From DASTFP01 sp963816855 (GTDB taxonomy: Bacteria; Verrucomicrobiota; Verrucomicrobiia; Chthoniobacterales; Terrimicrobiaceae): a stretch of DNA of 64,000 nucleotides. The position numbers were made by a program, and so were the translations under genes. This document shows positions 8,899-17,741 of the stretch, piece after piece. Under the pieces are notes generated by a model. That model was not told the DNA's origin and searched no databases. It worked only from the letters and a program-made list of their open reading frames with translations. How positions within the stretch are numbered: position 1 is the first letter of the stretch; each line of letters starts with the position of its first letter. The stretch is from the NCBI GenBank assembly GCA_963816855.1, contig CAWFMA010000002.1, positions 51,659-115,658 on the forward strand, written 5' to 3'.

Positions 8899-9654
8899 AT
8901 GAGCACCGAAAAGAAAGTCGCATTCATCACCGGGGCCAATCGAGGCCTCGGATTGGAGACGGCGCGCGAACTTGGTAAACTTGGCATCGTCGTCGTGATC
9001 GGTTCGCGCGATCCGGAAAAAGGCAAAGCCGCCGCGGCAACGCTGCGCTACGAAGGCATCGCGGCCGAAAGCCTGCGCTGCGACGTGACGAAACCGGAGG
9101 ACCATCGGGCGGTCCGCGATCACTTCGAGCGGAGATACGGCAAGCTGGACATCCTGATCAACAACGCAGCCGTCTTGATGGAAGGGGGAAATCCTTCCGC
9201 CGCTGGACGCGTGAATCGCACTAGCATGGTTTCATCCGCGATCCTGCACGAAACCTTCGAGGTGAATTTCTTCGCCGCTGTGGCACTCACGAAGACGCTC
9301 CTGCCGCTGGTCCGGAAGGCGCCTGCTGGGCGGATCGTGAACCTCTCGAGCATCCTCGGATCATTGACGCTCCAATCCGATCCCGGTTCGTACATTTATC
9401 CTTACAAGGTTTTTGCCTACGACGCGTCGAAAACCGCGCTGAATGCCTTTACAGTTCATCTCGCCCACGAACTGCGCGACTCTCCGATCAAGGTCAACTC
9501 GGCCCACCCTGGCTGGGTCAAGACCGAGATGGGCGGTTCCAACGCAGATCTGGAAGTCGCCGAGGGAGGGAAAACCAGCGCGCAACTTGCGACGCTTCCG
9601 GCGAACGGGCCGACGGGTGGCTATTTCCATCTGGGCGAATCGCTGCCCTGGTAA
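8899..9654 (+). CDS. Short-chain dehydrogenase/reductase
   Basis: 251 aa from ATG 8899. An upstream in-frame TTG at 8854 falls inside the promoter-like box and is rejected. It has the nucleotide-binding motif TGANRGLGLETA, NNAA (ILINNAAV), a catalytic Ser in VNLSSILGSL, a Tyr-x3-Lys-like YDASKTALN and HPGWVKTEMGG. Sequence features match the carbonyl-reductase-like SDRs that use NADPH. Substrate unknown. It is the first gene behind two-box copy 3 and probably leads an operon with the genes to 11028. Confidence 0.9.
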   Translation: MSTEKKVAFITGANRGLGLETARELGKLGIVVVIGSRDPEKGKAAAATLRYEGIAAESLRCDVTKPEDHRAVRDHFERRYGKLDILINNAAVLMEGGNPSAAGRVNRTSMVSSAILHETFEVNFFAAVALTKTLLPLVRKAPAGRIVNLSSILGSLTLQSDPGSYIYPYKVFAYDASKTALNAFTVHLAHELRDSPIKVNSAHPGWVKTEMGGSNADLEVAEGGKTSAQLATLPANGPTGGYFHLGESLPW

Positions 9655-9680
9655 CTCCACAACCACAAAAGAAATATCAC

Positions 9681-10553
9681 ATGTCGGAAAGTCAGAAAAT
9701 TTGGTTTGTCACCGGAATCTCACGCGGATTGGGGCGCGAGCTAGCCAAGGCGGTCCTTGCAAGGGGAGATGTCGTTATCGGCACAACCCGCGACGGCGAC
9801 GCCGGTTTGCAGTCGCTCTCGCACAGGCTGCACGTCCTTCCGCTGGAACTGCCGTCAGCCGACCAGGCCAGGGCGGCGATCGTGACGGCTCACGCGCTCC
9901 ACGGCCGGCTGGACGTGATCCTCAACAATGCCGGGTATGGATTGCTTGGAGCGATCGAGGAAGCCGGCGCCGCGGAAGTTCGGCGCGTTTTCGACGTCAA
10001 TTTTTTCGGACCACTTCAGGTGATCCAGGCGGCGCTTCCCTTCCTTCGGGCCCAGCGCCGGGGACATATCGTCAACATGTCGTCCATCGCCGGACTTGCC
10101 CCCATGCCGGGCTCGGGGATTTACGCGGCGACGAAATTCGCCCTGGAGGGGCTGTCCGAAAGCTTGGCCCAGGAAGTCGGGCCGCTCGGCATTCGGGTCA
10201 CGCTGGTTGAGCCCGGCGCCTTCCGCACCGACTTTCTCTCCGAGCACTCGGTCCATAATGCCTCCGGCTCGATCGCCGCTTATGGGGAGACGAGCGGAAA
10301 GACCATTCATCATCTCCGTGAAATCGCCGGGAAGCAGCCGGGCGATCCGGTCCTGGCGGCCCGCGTCATCATCGAAGCCGTCGAGGCCAAGGAACCACCG
10401 CTGCATCTGGTTCTCGGTTCGGACGCTCTTCGCCGGGCCCGCGCGAAATTCCAGCATTTCTCCGAAGAGGTTGACCGATGGGAACGGGTCTCGCTCAGCA
10501 CCGATTTCACCGGCCAACCCGAACCCGCCCTCCCCTCGCGTGAAAGCAACTAG
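9681..10553 (+). CDS. Short-chain dehydrogenase/reductase
   Basis: 290 aa, 26 bp after the preceding SDR. It has TGISRGLGRELA (cofactor loop), NNAG in VILNNAGYGL, a catalytic Ser in VNMSSIAGLA, YAATKFALEGLSE (Tyr/Lys) and VEPGAFRTDFLSE. This is the classical SDR group often annotated as NAD(P)-dependent oxidoreductase. The C-terminal extension (HLVLGSDALRRARAKFQHF) is normal for the group. Its end overlaps the next gene by 14 bp. Confidence 0.9.
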   Translation: MSESQKIWFVTGISRGLGRELAKAVLARGDVVIGTTRDGDAGLQSLSHRLHVLPLELPSADQARAAIVTAHALHGRLDVILNNAGYGLLGAIEEAGAAEVRRVFDVNFFGPLQVIQAALPFLRAQRRGHIVNMSSIAGLAPMPGSGIYAATKFALEGLSESLAQEVGPLGIRVTLVEPGAFRTDFLSEHSVHNASGSIAAYGETSGKTIHHLREIAGKQPGDPVLAARVIIEAVEAKEPPLHLVLGSDALRRARAKFQHFSEEVDRWERVSLSTDFTGQPEPALPSRESN

Positions 10554-11028
10554 GAACGCCGAAGATTCCCGTCCGCCGCTTCCGCCTTTTGACCGGGAGG
10601 CTGCGATCAAAAAAGTGCGGCTTGCCGAGGATGCCTGGAACACCCGCGATCCAGAAAAGGTCCCGCCAGCTTACGCGATTGACAGCGTTTGGCGGAATCG
10701 CGCCGAGTTTCTTTCGGGACGTGAGGCCATCGTTCGCTTTCTCACAAGGAAGTGGGCCCGGGAGCTGGACTACCGGCTGATCAAGGAGCTGTGGGCCTTT
10801 CACGGAAGCAGGATCGCGGTCCGGTTTGCCTACGAGTGGCACGATGACAGCGGAAATTGGTTCCGCTCCTACGGAAACGAGAACTGGGAATTCGACGGCA
10901 ACGGTTTAATGACGCGACGCCTCGCCAGCATCAACGACCTCCCGATCAAAGACACGGACCGCAAGTATTTCTGGCCCTTGGGCCGCCGGCCCGACTATCA
11001 CCCCGGGCTTTCCGAACTCGATTTGTAA
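10540..11028 (+). CDS. DUF1348 / NTF2-like (SnoaL-fold) protein
   Basis: 162 aa from a GTG at 10540 inside the end of the SDR gene. The reading frame stays open far upstream, but the family begins around PPFDREAAIKKVRLAEDAWN. The body (DSVWRNRAEFLSGREAIVRF; GSRIAVRFAYEWHDDSGNW; GRRPDYHPGLSELDL) is typical DUF1348. The family has an NTF2 fold without an established reaction. Overlap with the SDR indicates cotranslation. Confidence 0.88.
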   Translation: MKATRNAEDSRPPLPPFDREAAIKKVRLAEDAWNTRDPEKVPPAYAIDSVWRNRAEFLSGREAIVRFLTRKWARELDYRLIKELWAFHGSRIAVRFAYEWHDDSGNWFRSYGNENWEFDGNGLMTRRLASINDLPIKDTDRKYFWPLGRRPDYHPGLSELDL

Positions 11029-11065
11029 AAGAAGAGCGAACCCAACCCAAGGAGAACAACCTGCC

Positions 11066-11176
11066 ATGAACACCAAATCCTATGCCGGACGGAGCGACGC
11101 TTCCCCGCTCGCCTCCTTTTCCCTGCGACACCGCGACCATCTGCCGGACGATCTCCTGATTGAGATCCGGTTTTAG
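11066..11176 (+). pseudogene. Truncated zinc-dependent alcohol dehydrogenase start (36 codons)
   Basis: A 36-codon frame with a good ribosome site (AAGGAGAAC, 8 nt before ATG). It reads MNTKSYAGRSDASPLASFSL and ends LLIEIRF-stop. This matches the first residues of YahK-type alcohol dehydrogenases, whose next residues would be the zinc-binding GVCHSDLH, absent here. The remainder of the gene is missing and the RND permease starts 24 bp later. Translation of this stub could still occur and couple to the pump gene, but there is no evidence that it has a role. Confidence 0.65.
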
Positions 11177-11200
11177 GCGCAATTCATCCCTTCCCGGCTT

Positions 11201-14200
11201 ATGTGGCTCGTACGTCTCGCGCTTCGGCGACCCTATACTTTCACGATCATGGCGATCCTCATCGTCCTGCTCGGGATCGTCACCATCGCGCGGATGTCCA
11301 CGGACATTTTTCCGAGAATCAACATTCCGGTGGTCAGCGTCATCTGGAGCTTCCCTGGGGAGGCACCGGAGGAGATGGCTAACCGCTTTGTGACCGTCAC
11401 CGAGCGGGCCATGACCACCACGGTCAACGACATCGAGCATATCGAGTCGCAATCCTACAACGGCGTCGCTGTCATCAAGGTCTTTTTCCACGAAGGGGCG
11501 AAAGTCGAGGCCGGCGTGGCGCAGGTATCATCCATTTGCGAGACGCTTTTGCGAATCCTGCCCCCGGGAACGACGCCGCCCCTCATCCTTCAATACAGTG
11601 CATCGAATGTTCCGATTCTTCAACTCGGACTGACCAGTGCGACGTTGTCCGAGCAGCAGCTTTACGACCTCGGCCTCAACTTCATCCGCACCCAGCTCTC
11701 GACGGTGCAGGGCGCGCAGGTGCCGCTGCCCTACGGCGGCAAGGTGCGACAGGTGATGGTTGATATCGACCTGCAAAAGCTCTACGCCAAGGGGCTCTCG
11801 CCCGCGGACGTCACGACCGCGCTCACGGCGCAGAACCTCATCCTGCCAGCCGGAACGCAGAAGATCGGGGACCGCGAATACTATGTGCGGCTCAACAGCA
11901 GCCCAATGATGCTGGAAGCGCTCAACGACCTGCCGGTGAAGCAGGTCGGCAACGCCACCATCACCATGCGCGATGTGGCCCAGGTGCGTGACGGATTCGC
12001 CGTGCAGACGAATATCGTTTCGCAGAACGGCACGCGCGCGGCGTTACTTACGGTGCTGAAGTCCGCCAATGCCTCGACGCTCGACATCATCAAGCGGGTC
12101 CGGGAGGCGCTCCCGCGCATTGAGGCCACGCTGCCGCCGGCGCTGAAGATCACCGAGCTTTTTGACCAGTCGCTGTTCGTCCGGGCGGCCATTGACGGCG
12201 TGCTGAAGGAGGGCCTGATCGCCGCCAGCCTCACCGCGCTCATGATCCTGCTTTTTCTCGGGAGCTGGCGCAGCACGCTGGTCGTGGCCGTTTCGATCCC
12301 GCTCGCGATTCTCTCCTCAATTATTCTGCTGGGCGCGCTGGGGCAGACGTTGAATATCATGACGCTCGGCGGCCTGGCCCTGGCGGTGGGCATCCTCGTG
12401 GATGACGCCACGGTGGAAATCGAAAACATCCATCGCAATCTCAGCATGGGCAAGCCCATGACGCGCGCCATTCTGGACGGCGCCCGTCAGGTCGCCGTGC
12501 CGGCCTTCGTCTCAACGCTTTGCATCTGCATCGTCTTCGTGCCGGTGTTTTTCCTCGGCGGCACAGCGAAATTCCTTTTCCAGCCGCTGGCCATGGGGGT
12601 GATCTTCGCAATGCTGGCCTCCTACTTCCTTTCGCGCACGGTCGTGCCGACGATGGCGAAGTTTCTCCTCAGGCATCATCTTAACGAGATCGAGACGCCC
12701 GATGGCCGCAAACCGGAAGGGAGTCCGGAAAGTCCCCGGCAGCCGTCCCACTTCGCGGGCGTCTTCGGATGGCTCAGCGGCATCCACGACCGTTTCAATC
12801 ACGGTTTTGGAAAACTGCGCGACGCGTATGTTGCGGCCTTGGATCGGGCGCTCGATCATCGCGAAATCGTCTTTCTCTCCATGGGCGCGCTGGCGCTTGT
12901 TTCGCTCGGCCTCGTCCCATTTCTCGGGCGGGATTTCTTTCCCGCGGTGGATGCGGGCCAGTTCCGCCTGCATTGCCGGGCACCCGAAGGCACGCGGCTC
13001 GAGGTTACCGAGGAACGCTTCAATGCGGTCGCCAGGGTCATTCGTGAGGTGGTGCCGGCCGACGAGGTGCGCACCGTGCTCGCGAACATCGGCCTGCCCG
13101 CCAGCGGCATCAATCTCGCCTTCAGCGACAACGCCACTATCAGTTCCGCCGACGGCGAAATCCTCGTGGCGCTCAACCCGGAGCATCACGGTCCCACGGC
13201 GAATTATGTGCGCATGCTCAGGGAAAGGCTCCAACGCGATTTTCCGGACATGGAGTTCTCCTTTTCGGCTCCGGATATCGTTAGCCAGATTCTGAACTTC
13301 GGCTTGCCCGCGCCCATCGATATCCAGATCACCGGAGCCAACCCACAAAATCTAGCCCTGGCCAAGCAGATCGAGGCCAGGGTGGCGCAGATCCGGGGAG
13401 CGGCCGACGTCCATTTGCAACAGCGGGTGCACGGGCCCGAGCTGCGCGTCAATGTTGATCGCGCGCGCGCCAGCCAGATCGGGCTCACGCAGCAGAACGT
13501 GGCGAATACGCTGCTCACCTCGTTGAGTTCGAGCGGGCAGGCGTCGCCGAACTTCTGGCTGAATTTCCGGACGGGCGTCAATTACCAGGTGGCGGTGCAA
13601 ACACCGCAATACAAGATCGACACGCTCAATGCGCTATTAAATACGCCGGTCGTCGCGCCGGGGCTCGCGCAGCCGGAGTTGCTTGGCAATCTCGCCCGCA
13701 TCGAGCGCGACGACTCTCCAGTGATCGTCAACCACTACAACGTGCAGCCGGTGTTCGACGTGCTCGCGACGGCCCAGGACCGCGACCTCGGGGGCATCGC
13801 CGCAGACGTCGGGAAGGTGCTCGGCGAGTTCGACCCGCAGCCGCATTGGTTTCGCCCCCTGGCCGCCGCAGTCGGTTTGGCGGGGGTTTTCGACAAGTCA
13901 CTGGAAACTCCGCCCTCGAAGCTGCCACGCGGCACGTTCATCAGCGTGCGGGGCCAGGCCGAGAGCATGAACGCCGCCTTCCTCGGTCTCGGCGTCGGGA
14001 TCGTCTTTGCCATCGTGCTCGTCTATTTCGTGATGGTGGTGAATTTCCAGTCATGGACCGATCCGTTCGTGATTATTTCGGCGCTTCCCGCCGCGCTTTG
14101 TGGGATCGTCTGGATGCTCTTCATCACCGGAACGACGCTGAGCGTGCCGTCCCTCATGGGGGCAATTATGGCGATCGGCGTGGCGACGGCCAACAGCATC

Positions 14201-14545
14201 CTGCTGGTGAACTTTGCCAACGACGAACGCCGCTCAGACGCCACGAAGAGCGCGCGAACCGCCGCGCTGTCCGCGGGTTATACCCGTCTGCGTCCCGTGC
14301 TAATGACGGCGCTGGCCATGATCATCGGAATGCTGCCCATGTCGCTCGGACTGGGCGAGGGGGGCGAACAGAACGCACCCCTGGGCCGCGCGGTCATTGG
14401 AGGGCTGCTGGTGGCGACCTTTGCCACGCTTTTCTTTGTTCCCATCGTCTACAGCATGCTACGCCACGGAACGCCCGAGCTCGACCGCGACGCGCAGTTC
14501 GAACGCGAGATTAACGAGGGCGGAACCCCGGAGACAGGATCATGA
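11201..14545 (+). CDS. RND-family efflux permease (inner-membrane pump)
   Basis: 1114 aa. Twelve expected membrane segments with two large periplasmic loops. TM4 carries the proton-relay acidic pair in LAVGILVDDATVEIENIHRN, and the C-terminal half shows MGAIMAIGVATANSILLVNF and LRPVLMTALAMIIGMLPMSL. It belongs to the HAE1/MdtB-like drug or solvent exporters. The stop overlaps the adaptor start (ATGA). No TolC-type outer-membrane factor is found downstream; gene fragments follow instead, so the channel must be supplied from elsewhere. Confidence 0.95.
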   Translation: MWLVRLALRRPYTFTIMAILIVLLGIVTIARMSTDIFPRINIPVVSVIWSFPGEAPEEMANRFVTVTERAMTTTVNDIEHIESQSYNGVAVIKVFFHEGAKVEAGVAQVSSICETLLRILPPGTTPPLILQYSASNVPILQLGLTSATLSEQQLYDLGLNFIRTQLSTVQGAQVPLPYGGKVRQVMVDIDLQKLYAKGLSPADVTTALTAQNLILPAGTQKIGDREYYVRLNSSPMMLEALNDLPVKQVGNATITMRDVAQVRDGFAVQTNIVSQNGTRAALLTVLKSANASTLDIIKRVREALPRIEATLPPALKITELFDQSLFVRAAIDGVLKEGLIAASLTALMILLFLGSWRSTLVVAVSIPLAILSSIILLGALGQTLNIMTLGGLALAVGILVDDATVEIENIHRNLSMGKPMTRAILDGARQVAVPAFVSTLCICIVFVPVFFLGGTAKFLFQPLAMGVIFAMLASYFLSRTVVPTMAKFLLRHHLNEIETPDGRKPEGSPESPRQPSHFAGVFGWLSGIHDRFNHGFGKLRDAYVAALDRALDHREIVFLSMGALALVSLGLVPFLGRDFFPAVDAGQFRLHCRAPEGTRLEVTEERFNAVARVIREVVPADEVRTVLANIGLPASGINLAFSDNATISSADGEILVALNPEHHGPTANYVRMLRERLQRDFPDMEFSFSAPDIVSQILNFGLPAPIDIQITGANPQNLALAKQIEARVAQIRGAADVHLQQRVHGPELRVNVDRARASQIGLTQQNVANTLLTSLSSSGQASPNFWLNFRTGVNYQVAVQTPQYKIDTLNALLNTPVVAPGLAQPELLGNLARIERDDSPVIVNHYNVQPVFDVLATAQDRDLGGIAADVGKVLGEFDPQPHWFRPLAAAVGLAGVFDKSLETPPSKLPRGTFISVRGQAESMNAAFLGLGVGIVFAIVLVYFVMVVNFQSWTDPFVIISALPAALCGIVWMLFITGTTLSVPSLMGAIMAIGVATANSILLVNFANDERRSDATKSARTAALSAGYTRLRPVLMTALAMIIGMLPMSLGLGEGGEQNAPLGRAVIGGLLVATFATLFFVPIVYSMLRHGTPELDRDAQFEREINEGGTPETGS

Positions 14546-15840
14546 ATCGCTCAATCGAAGCCAACGAGGGACCCATTTCGCAGCCCGATCGGTCCGTCCT
14601 TCGCCGTCGGGTGTGGTCGCTGCTGATCGCGGCCCTTGTCCTGGCCGCTGCGCTCCTGTTCGGCATCACCGGCCACATCCGGCAGATGCGTGCGCAGGAG
14701 GACTTTGCCGCGAAAATGTCGGAGATTTCGGTGGAATTCATCCGGGTCCACCCGAGCGACAAGCCGGTGGAACTCATCCTCCCAGCAAATATCGAAGCCG
14801 TCCATCAGACGACGCTGTTTGCGCGCGCCACGGGCTACATCGCGAACTGGACGGCGGACATCGGAGACAGTGTCAAGGAGGGACAGCTTCTGGCTGAAAT
14901 CGCTGCTCCGGACCTCGACCAGGAACTCGCCCAGGCGCAGCACCAACTCCAGCAGGCGCAGGCGAACTACGAGATTGCCCGGGTGACGGCGGTACGCTGG
15001 GAGCAACTGTGGCAAAAGCAGGTGGTTTCCAAGGAGGAGAACGATACCGACCAGGCCGCTTATAACGCCGCGGAGGCGACGATGAATGCCGACAAGGCCA
15101 ACGTGGCACGCCTCATGGCGCTTGAGGCTTTCAAGAACGTCACCGCGCCATTCGATGGTCGCGTCACCGCGCGCCTGATTGATATCGGAACGCTCGTGTC
15201 GGCCGGCAGCGGCAGCGCCGGCACGACCCTATACCAGATCGCTCAAACGAATCCCCTGAACATCTTCGTTAACGTCCCGCAGAGCAATGCGCCGGAGATT
15301 CACGAAGGCCTCGCGGCCAAGCTCCTCGTCAACGAGTATCCGAACCGCAATTTCGAAGCCAGGGTCACCCGCACCGCCGCCGCTCTCGATCCGGCCTCGC
15401 GCACGCTCAATACCGAACTGCAAATCCCCAATGACGACGGCGCGCTCTACTCGGGCATGTATGCGTACGTGAAATTCACACTCAGCGACGGCAACGGCCC
15501 GGTGATCCTTCCCGCAAACGCCTTCGTTTTCAAAACCGAAGGCCCGCAGGCCGCGACGCTGACGAAAGACGGCAGGATCCATTGGCAAAAAATCCAGGTC
15601 GGCCGCGATTTTGGCACCGAGATGGAGGTGCTTTCCGGGTTGGAGAACGGATCCGCCGTGGTCGTGAATCCGACTGACGACCTGACGGAAGGTTTGCGAG
15701 TGCTGGCCAGACCGGCGGGCGGCGCGGAAAAGACGAGCGCGCCGGCAGGAGGCAAACTGCACAACGACCCGGCGGGGTCTCCGACTCCGGCCCTTGAAGG
15801 AAATCCCGAGAGTTCAATCAAACACCCGAACACCACATGA
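14542..15840 (+). CDS. RND efflux periplasmic adaptor (membrane fusion protein)
   Basis: 432 aa. One N-terminal membrane anchor (LLIAALVLAAALLFGITGHI), then a biotinyl-lipoyl half (FARATGYIANWTADIGDSVK), an alpha-helical hairpin rich in Gln/Ala (residues about 130-200), the second lipoyl half (FDGRVTARLIDIGTLVSAGS) and beta-barrel domains. It bridges the inner-membrane pump at 11201 and an outer-membrane channel. Overlapping start and stop codons show translational coupling to the permease. Confidence 0.93.
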   Translation: MNRSIEANEGPISQPDRSVLRRRVWSLLIAALVLAAALLFGITGHIRQMRAQEDFAAKMSEISVEFIRVHPSDKPVELILPANIEAVHQTTLFARATGYIANWTADIGDSVKEGQLLAEIAAPDLDQELAQAQHQLQQAQANYEIARVTAVRWEQLWQKQVVSKEENDTDQAAYNAAEATMNADKANVARLMALEAFKNVTAPFDGRVTARLIDIGTLVSAGSGSAGTTLYQIAQTNPLNIFVNVPQSNAPEIHEGLAAKLLVNEYPNRNFEARVTRTAAALDPASRTLNTELQIPNDDGALYSGMYAYVKFTLSDGNGPVILPANAFVFKTEGPQAATLTKDGRIHWQKIQVGRDFGTEMEVLSGLENGSAVVVNPTDDLTEGLRVLARPAGGAEKTSAPAGGKLHNDPAGSPTPALEGNPESSIKHPNTT

Positions 15841-15975
15841 ACCTCCAACTCGAAAACAAAACGGCTGCGGATTTTTTCCACCATGCGGCCGGCTCGCTGC
15901 TTCGGCGGTTCGCCACCCCGGACGAAGTCGCCGCGATGGTCGCCCATGTCGCCCGCCCGCTCGCTTCCGCGACAA
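15837..15975 (+). pseudogene. SDR remnant: both ends kept, middle deleted
   Basis: Starts with ATG overlapping the adaptor stop. MNLQLENKTA is the beginning of an SDR. It then jumps to SLLRRFATPDEVAAMVAHVA, the C-terminal segment of the same kind of enzyme. About 200 central codons, including the catalytic Ser/Tyr/Lys, are missing. The frame continues into unrelated sequence. It follows the pump operon where an outer-membrane factor would often be. Confidence 0.7.
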
Positions 15976-16084
15976 GCGCCTCGATGCTGTCGAAGGAAGC
16001 GTCCCATGAAAGCCATCGCGCGAATCCCAACGAAACCAGCCGACGATTTTCACGGTTCAGAGAGCACGGCAGGGCTCGATTGTT

Positions 16085-16275
16085 CTAAATGCCTCGGCCA
16101 CGGCGTCGACGGGCATTCCGGCGTTCAGCGTTTACAGCGCCGCAAAGGCGGCCGGACGTAACTTCGCGCGCAGTTGGAATGGACGCTAAAAAATTGATTC
16201 GATGGATCCTCGACCTCAAGGGCACGAACATCTGGATGAATGTCCTCAGCCCTGGCGCAACCGACACCGGACCGC
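16085..16275 (+). pseudogene. SDR internal fragment
   Basis: The frame reads NASATASTGIPAFSVYSAAK and then AAGRNFARSW, the catalytic Tyr-x3-Lys region of an SDR. After a frame change it continues LDLKGTNIWMNVLSPGATDT, the substrate-loop region. No start or end is present. It is the second fragment in a row behind the pump operon. Confidence 0.7.
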
Positions 16276-16385
16276 AATGGGCTTGTGGTGGTGACGATCA
16301 ACTACCGGATCCGCGCTTTTGGATTCGTCAATTTCGGCTCTCTGCCGGGCGCGGCCGACCTCGACTCGAACGTTGGCCTCTTGTC
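16276..16385 (+). pseudogene. Type-B carboxylesterase fragment
   Basis: The frame reads GLVVVTINYRIRAFGFVNFG and then LPGAADLDSNVGLL. This matches the conserved block of para-nitrobenzyl-esterase-like proteins (VVVTINYRLGxLGF ... GNxGLLDQ) upstream of the nucleophile. Only about 36 codons survive, joined directly to the SDR fragment before it and the transporter fragment after it. Confidence 0.6.
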
Positions 16386-16501
16386 ATGCGTCGTCAACGC
16401 CGTCCGTGAGCCCCCAACAACGCGCCTACGACATGCTTCGGCAAGAAGCGGCATCATTGGCGTATGTCGACGCCTTTGCTAAAGGCCAAGTCCAATCGTA
16501 A
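16386..16501 (+). pseudogene. C-terminal fragment of a DHA2-type MFS transporter
   Basis: The frame ends QQRAYDMLRQEAASLAYVDA followed by FAKGQVQS-stop. This resembles the periplasmic loop and last-helix entrance of EmrB-type transporters; compare HQAYAVMYRTLQQQAGLWAY in the intact protein at 40869. It is the last of four unrelated remnants packed into 665 bp. Confidence 0.5.
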
Positions 16502-16542
16502 TGCGAAAACGGCGTTCACTGCTCTATCGCGGACGAATCTTT

Positions 16543-16647
16543 GAACGTCCGAAACTCCGTCCCTGCTTCCACGCCTGACTCGATTCAGTAATATGCTCTG
16601 GTACAGCGTCTTAATCCAATGTGCGTGTCTTGGCACGAAAGCTGAGC
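16543..16647 (+). promoter_or_regulatory. Two-box element, copy 4
   Basis: Box 1 (16543-16563) reads GAACGTCCG then AAACTCCGTCCC, 18 of 21 as in copy 1. CGGACG 5-10 bp upstream makes a larger inverted repeat with CGTCCG. Box 2 (16630-16647) is TTGGCACGAAAGCTGAGC. Box starts are 87 bp apart, and TTCAGTAA lies between them. The start codon at 16662 is only about 5 nt after the predicted transcription start, an awkward fit for a normal sigma54 leader and the main reservation about this copy. Confidence 0.55.
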
Positions 16648-16661
16648 TCCGTATTGGTTAT

Positions 16662-17177
16662 ATGAAAACAAACATCTTAGCTGGTTTAGTCGTAGCTGCG
16701 GCCCTGGCCATCGCGCCGGGTGTTGCTTTGGCTCGCGGTGGAGGAGGGGCGGCTCTCACGGAGGGGCGGCGGCTCCACGGAGAGGGCGGCTCTCACGGAG
16801 GAGGAGGCGGCTTTCACGCAGGGGGCGGCTTTCACGGCGGTGGCCCTGACGGCGGCTTTGCGCACGGTTTTGTCTCGAACCGATCGTCCCATTTTGGGCA
16901 TGGGTTTCGTCATGATCATGACCGCTTCGTCGGTCATCATTTTGTGTTCGGTAACCCCTGGCCTGGGTATTACGACCCTTACTATCTCGGGGCCTACGAC
17001 AATTATACCGCGGCGGTGCAGCGGACGCTAGCTCAACTGGGCTATTATCATGGCCCAGTCGACGGTGTCGTCGGTCCGCAAACGGAAAGGGCCATCCGCT
17101 GGTTTCAGGCCGTTGATAGCCTACCGGTTACCGGCGAGATCGATTCCGCCACGCTGAGAGCGCTGCGAATCGGCTGA
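16662..17177 (+). CDS. Secreted Gly/His-rich protein with peptidoglycan-binding domain
   Basis: 171 aa. Signal peptide MKTNILAGLVVAAALAIAPG ending VALA. A Gly/His-rich low-complexity region follows (residues about 25-85, repeats of GGGFHGG type), then a PG_binding_1 domain (about 112-170): AVQRTLAQLGYYHGPVDGVV, TERAIRWFQ, LPVTGEIDSATLRAL. Likely anchored to the cell wall in the periplasm, with the His-rich part possibly binding metal. The start is chosen for the signal peptide. It is controlled, by position, by two-box copy 4. Confidence 0.82.
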   Translation: MKTNILAGLVVAAALAIAPGVALARGGGGAALTEGRRLHGEGGSHGGGGGFHAGGGFHGGGPDGGFAHGFVSNRSSHFGHGFRHDHDRFVGHHFVFGNPWPGYYDPYYLGAYDNYTAAVQRTLAQLGYYHGPVDGVVGPQTERAIRWFQAVDSLPVTGEIDSATLRALRIG

Positions 17178-17462
17178 TCGCAGAGTCGGCAACGTCGAGC
17201 CCGCATTCCTCAGTGCGCCGTGAAAAGCCACGGGTCTCCGATGGAGAGACAAAGCAAACCCACCCGGAAACTATTTGCTCCGCGAGGAACGGCCTGGAGG
17301 GGTGATGGAGGAAACGAAATCGCTGCGCGCTGATCTTGGTGCCGCGGTCCGCGATCGCCGCCCAATTCTTGTGGGACGGATAGCTCGACGTCGAGTTGGC
17401 GATCCGCGGTCCGGGCGTGCCCTGCTCGCCCTCATTCGACTTACCGCCTTGGTTGTGTACAG

Positions 17463-17690
17463 GATCTTCATATCTGCTCCTTGACCTGGAAGGCACGCCG
17501 GCCGGCCTTGCGCATCGAGGGCGCGGCCGCTTCAGCGCACTCGTGGCGCGGCCCCCGGCGGAGCAGGTGGCCGCCATCGGCGATAAACTCAGAGCCGGTC
17601 GAGAAGCTGGCCCCGTCTGACGCGACGAACAGCATTCTCGTGAGTAACGAGAGTGCCGCCAACATCGGCGAGCGCGAGCTTGATCCGAGC
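17463..17690 (-). pseudogene. SDR C-terminal fragment
   Basis: Minus strand reads MLFVASDGASFSTGSEFIAD then GGHLL, the C-terminal cofactor/dimer segment of a classical SDR, with no N-terminal part. It is the only clear gene trace in the 564-bp gap 17178-17741. Further left on the same strand MKILYTTKAVS (start near 17471) resembles the beginning of an organic hydroperoxide resistance protein but is followed by unrelated sequence; that second match is too short to call. Confidence 0.55.
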
Positions 17691-17741
17691 CATGATGAAA
17701 AGACTGAATTGCTCCCTCAATCTTTCCCTATTCTTCGCAAT

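Noticed and set aside
12512..13348. 278-codon minus-strand frame inside the RND permease
   Set aside because: Shadow of a GC-rich gene on the other strand; the permease is continuous and fully conserved.
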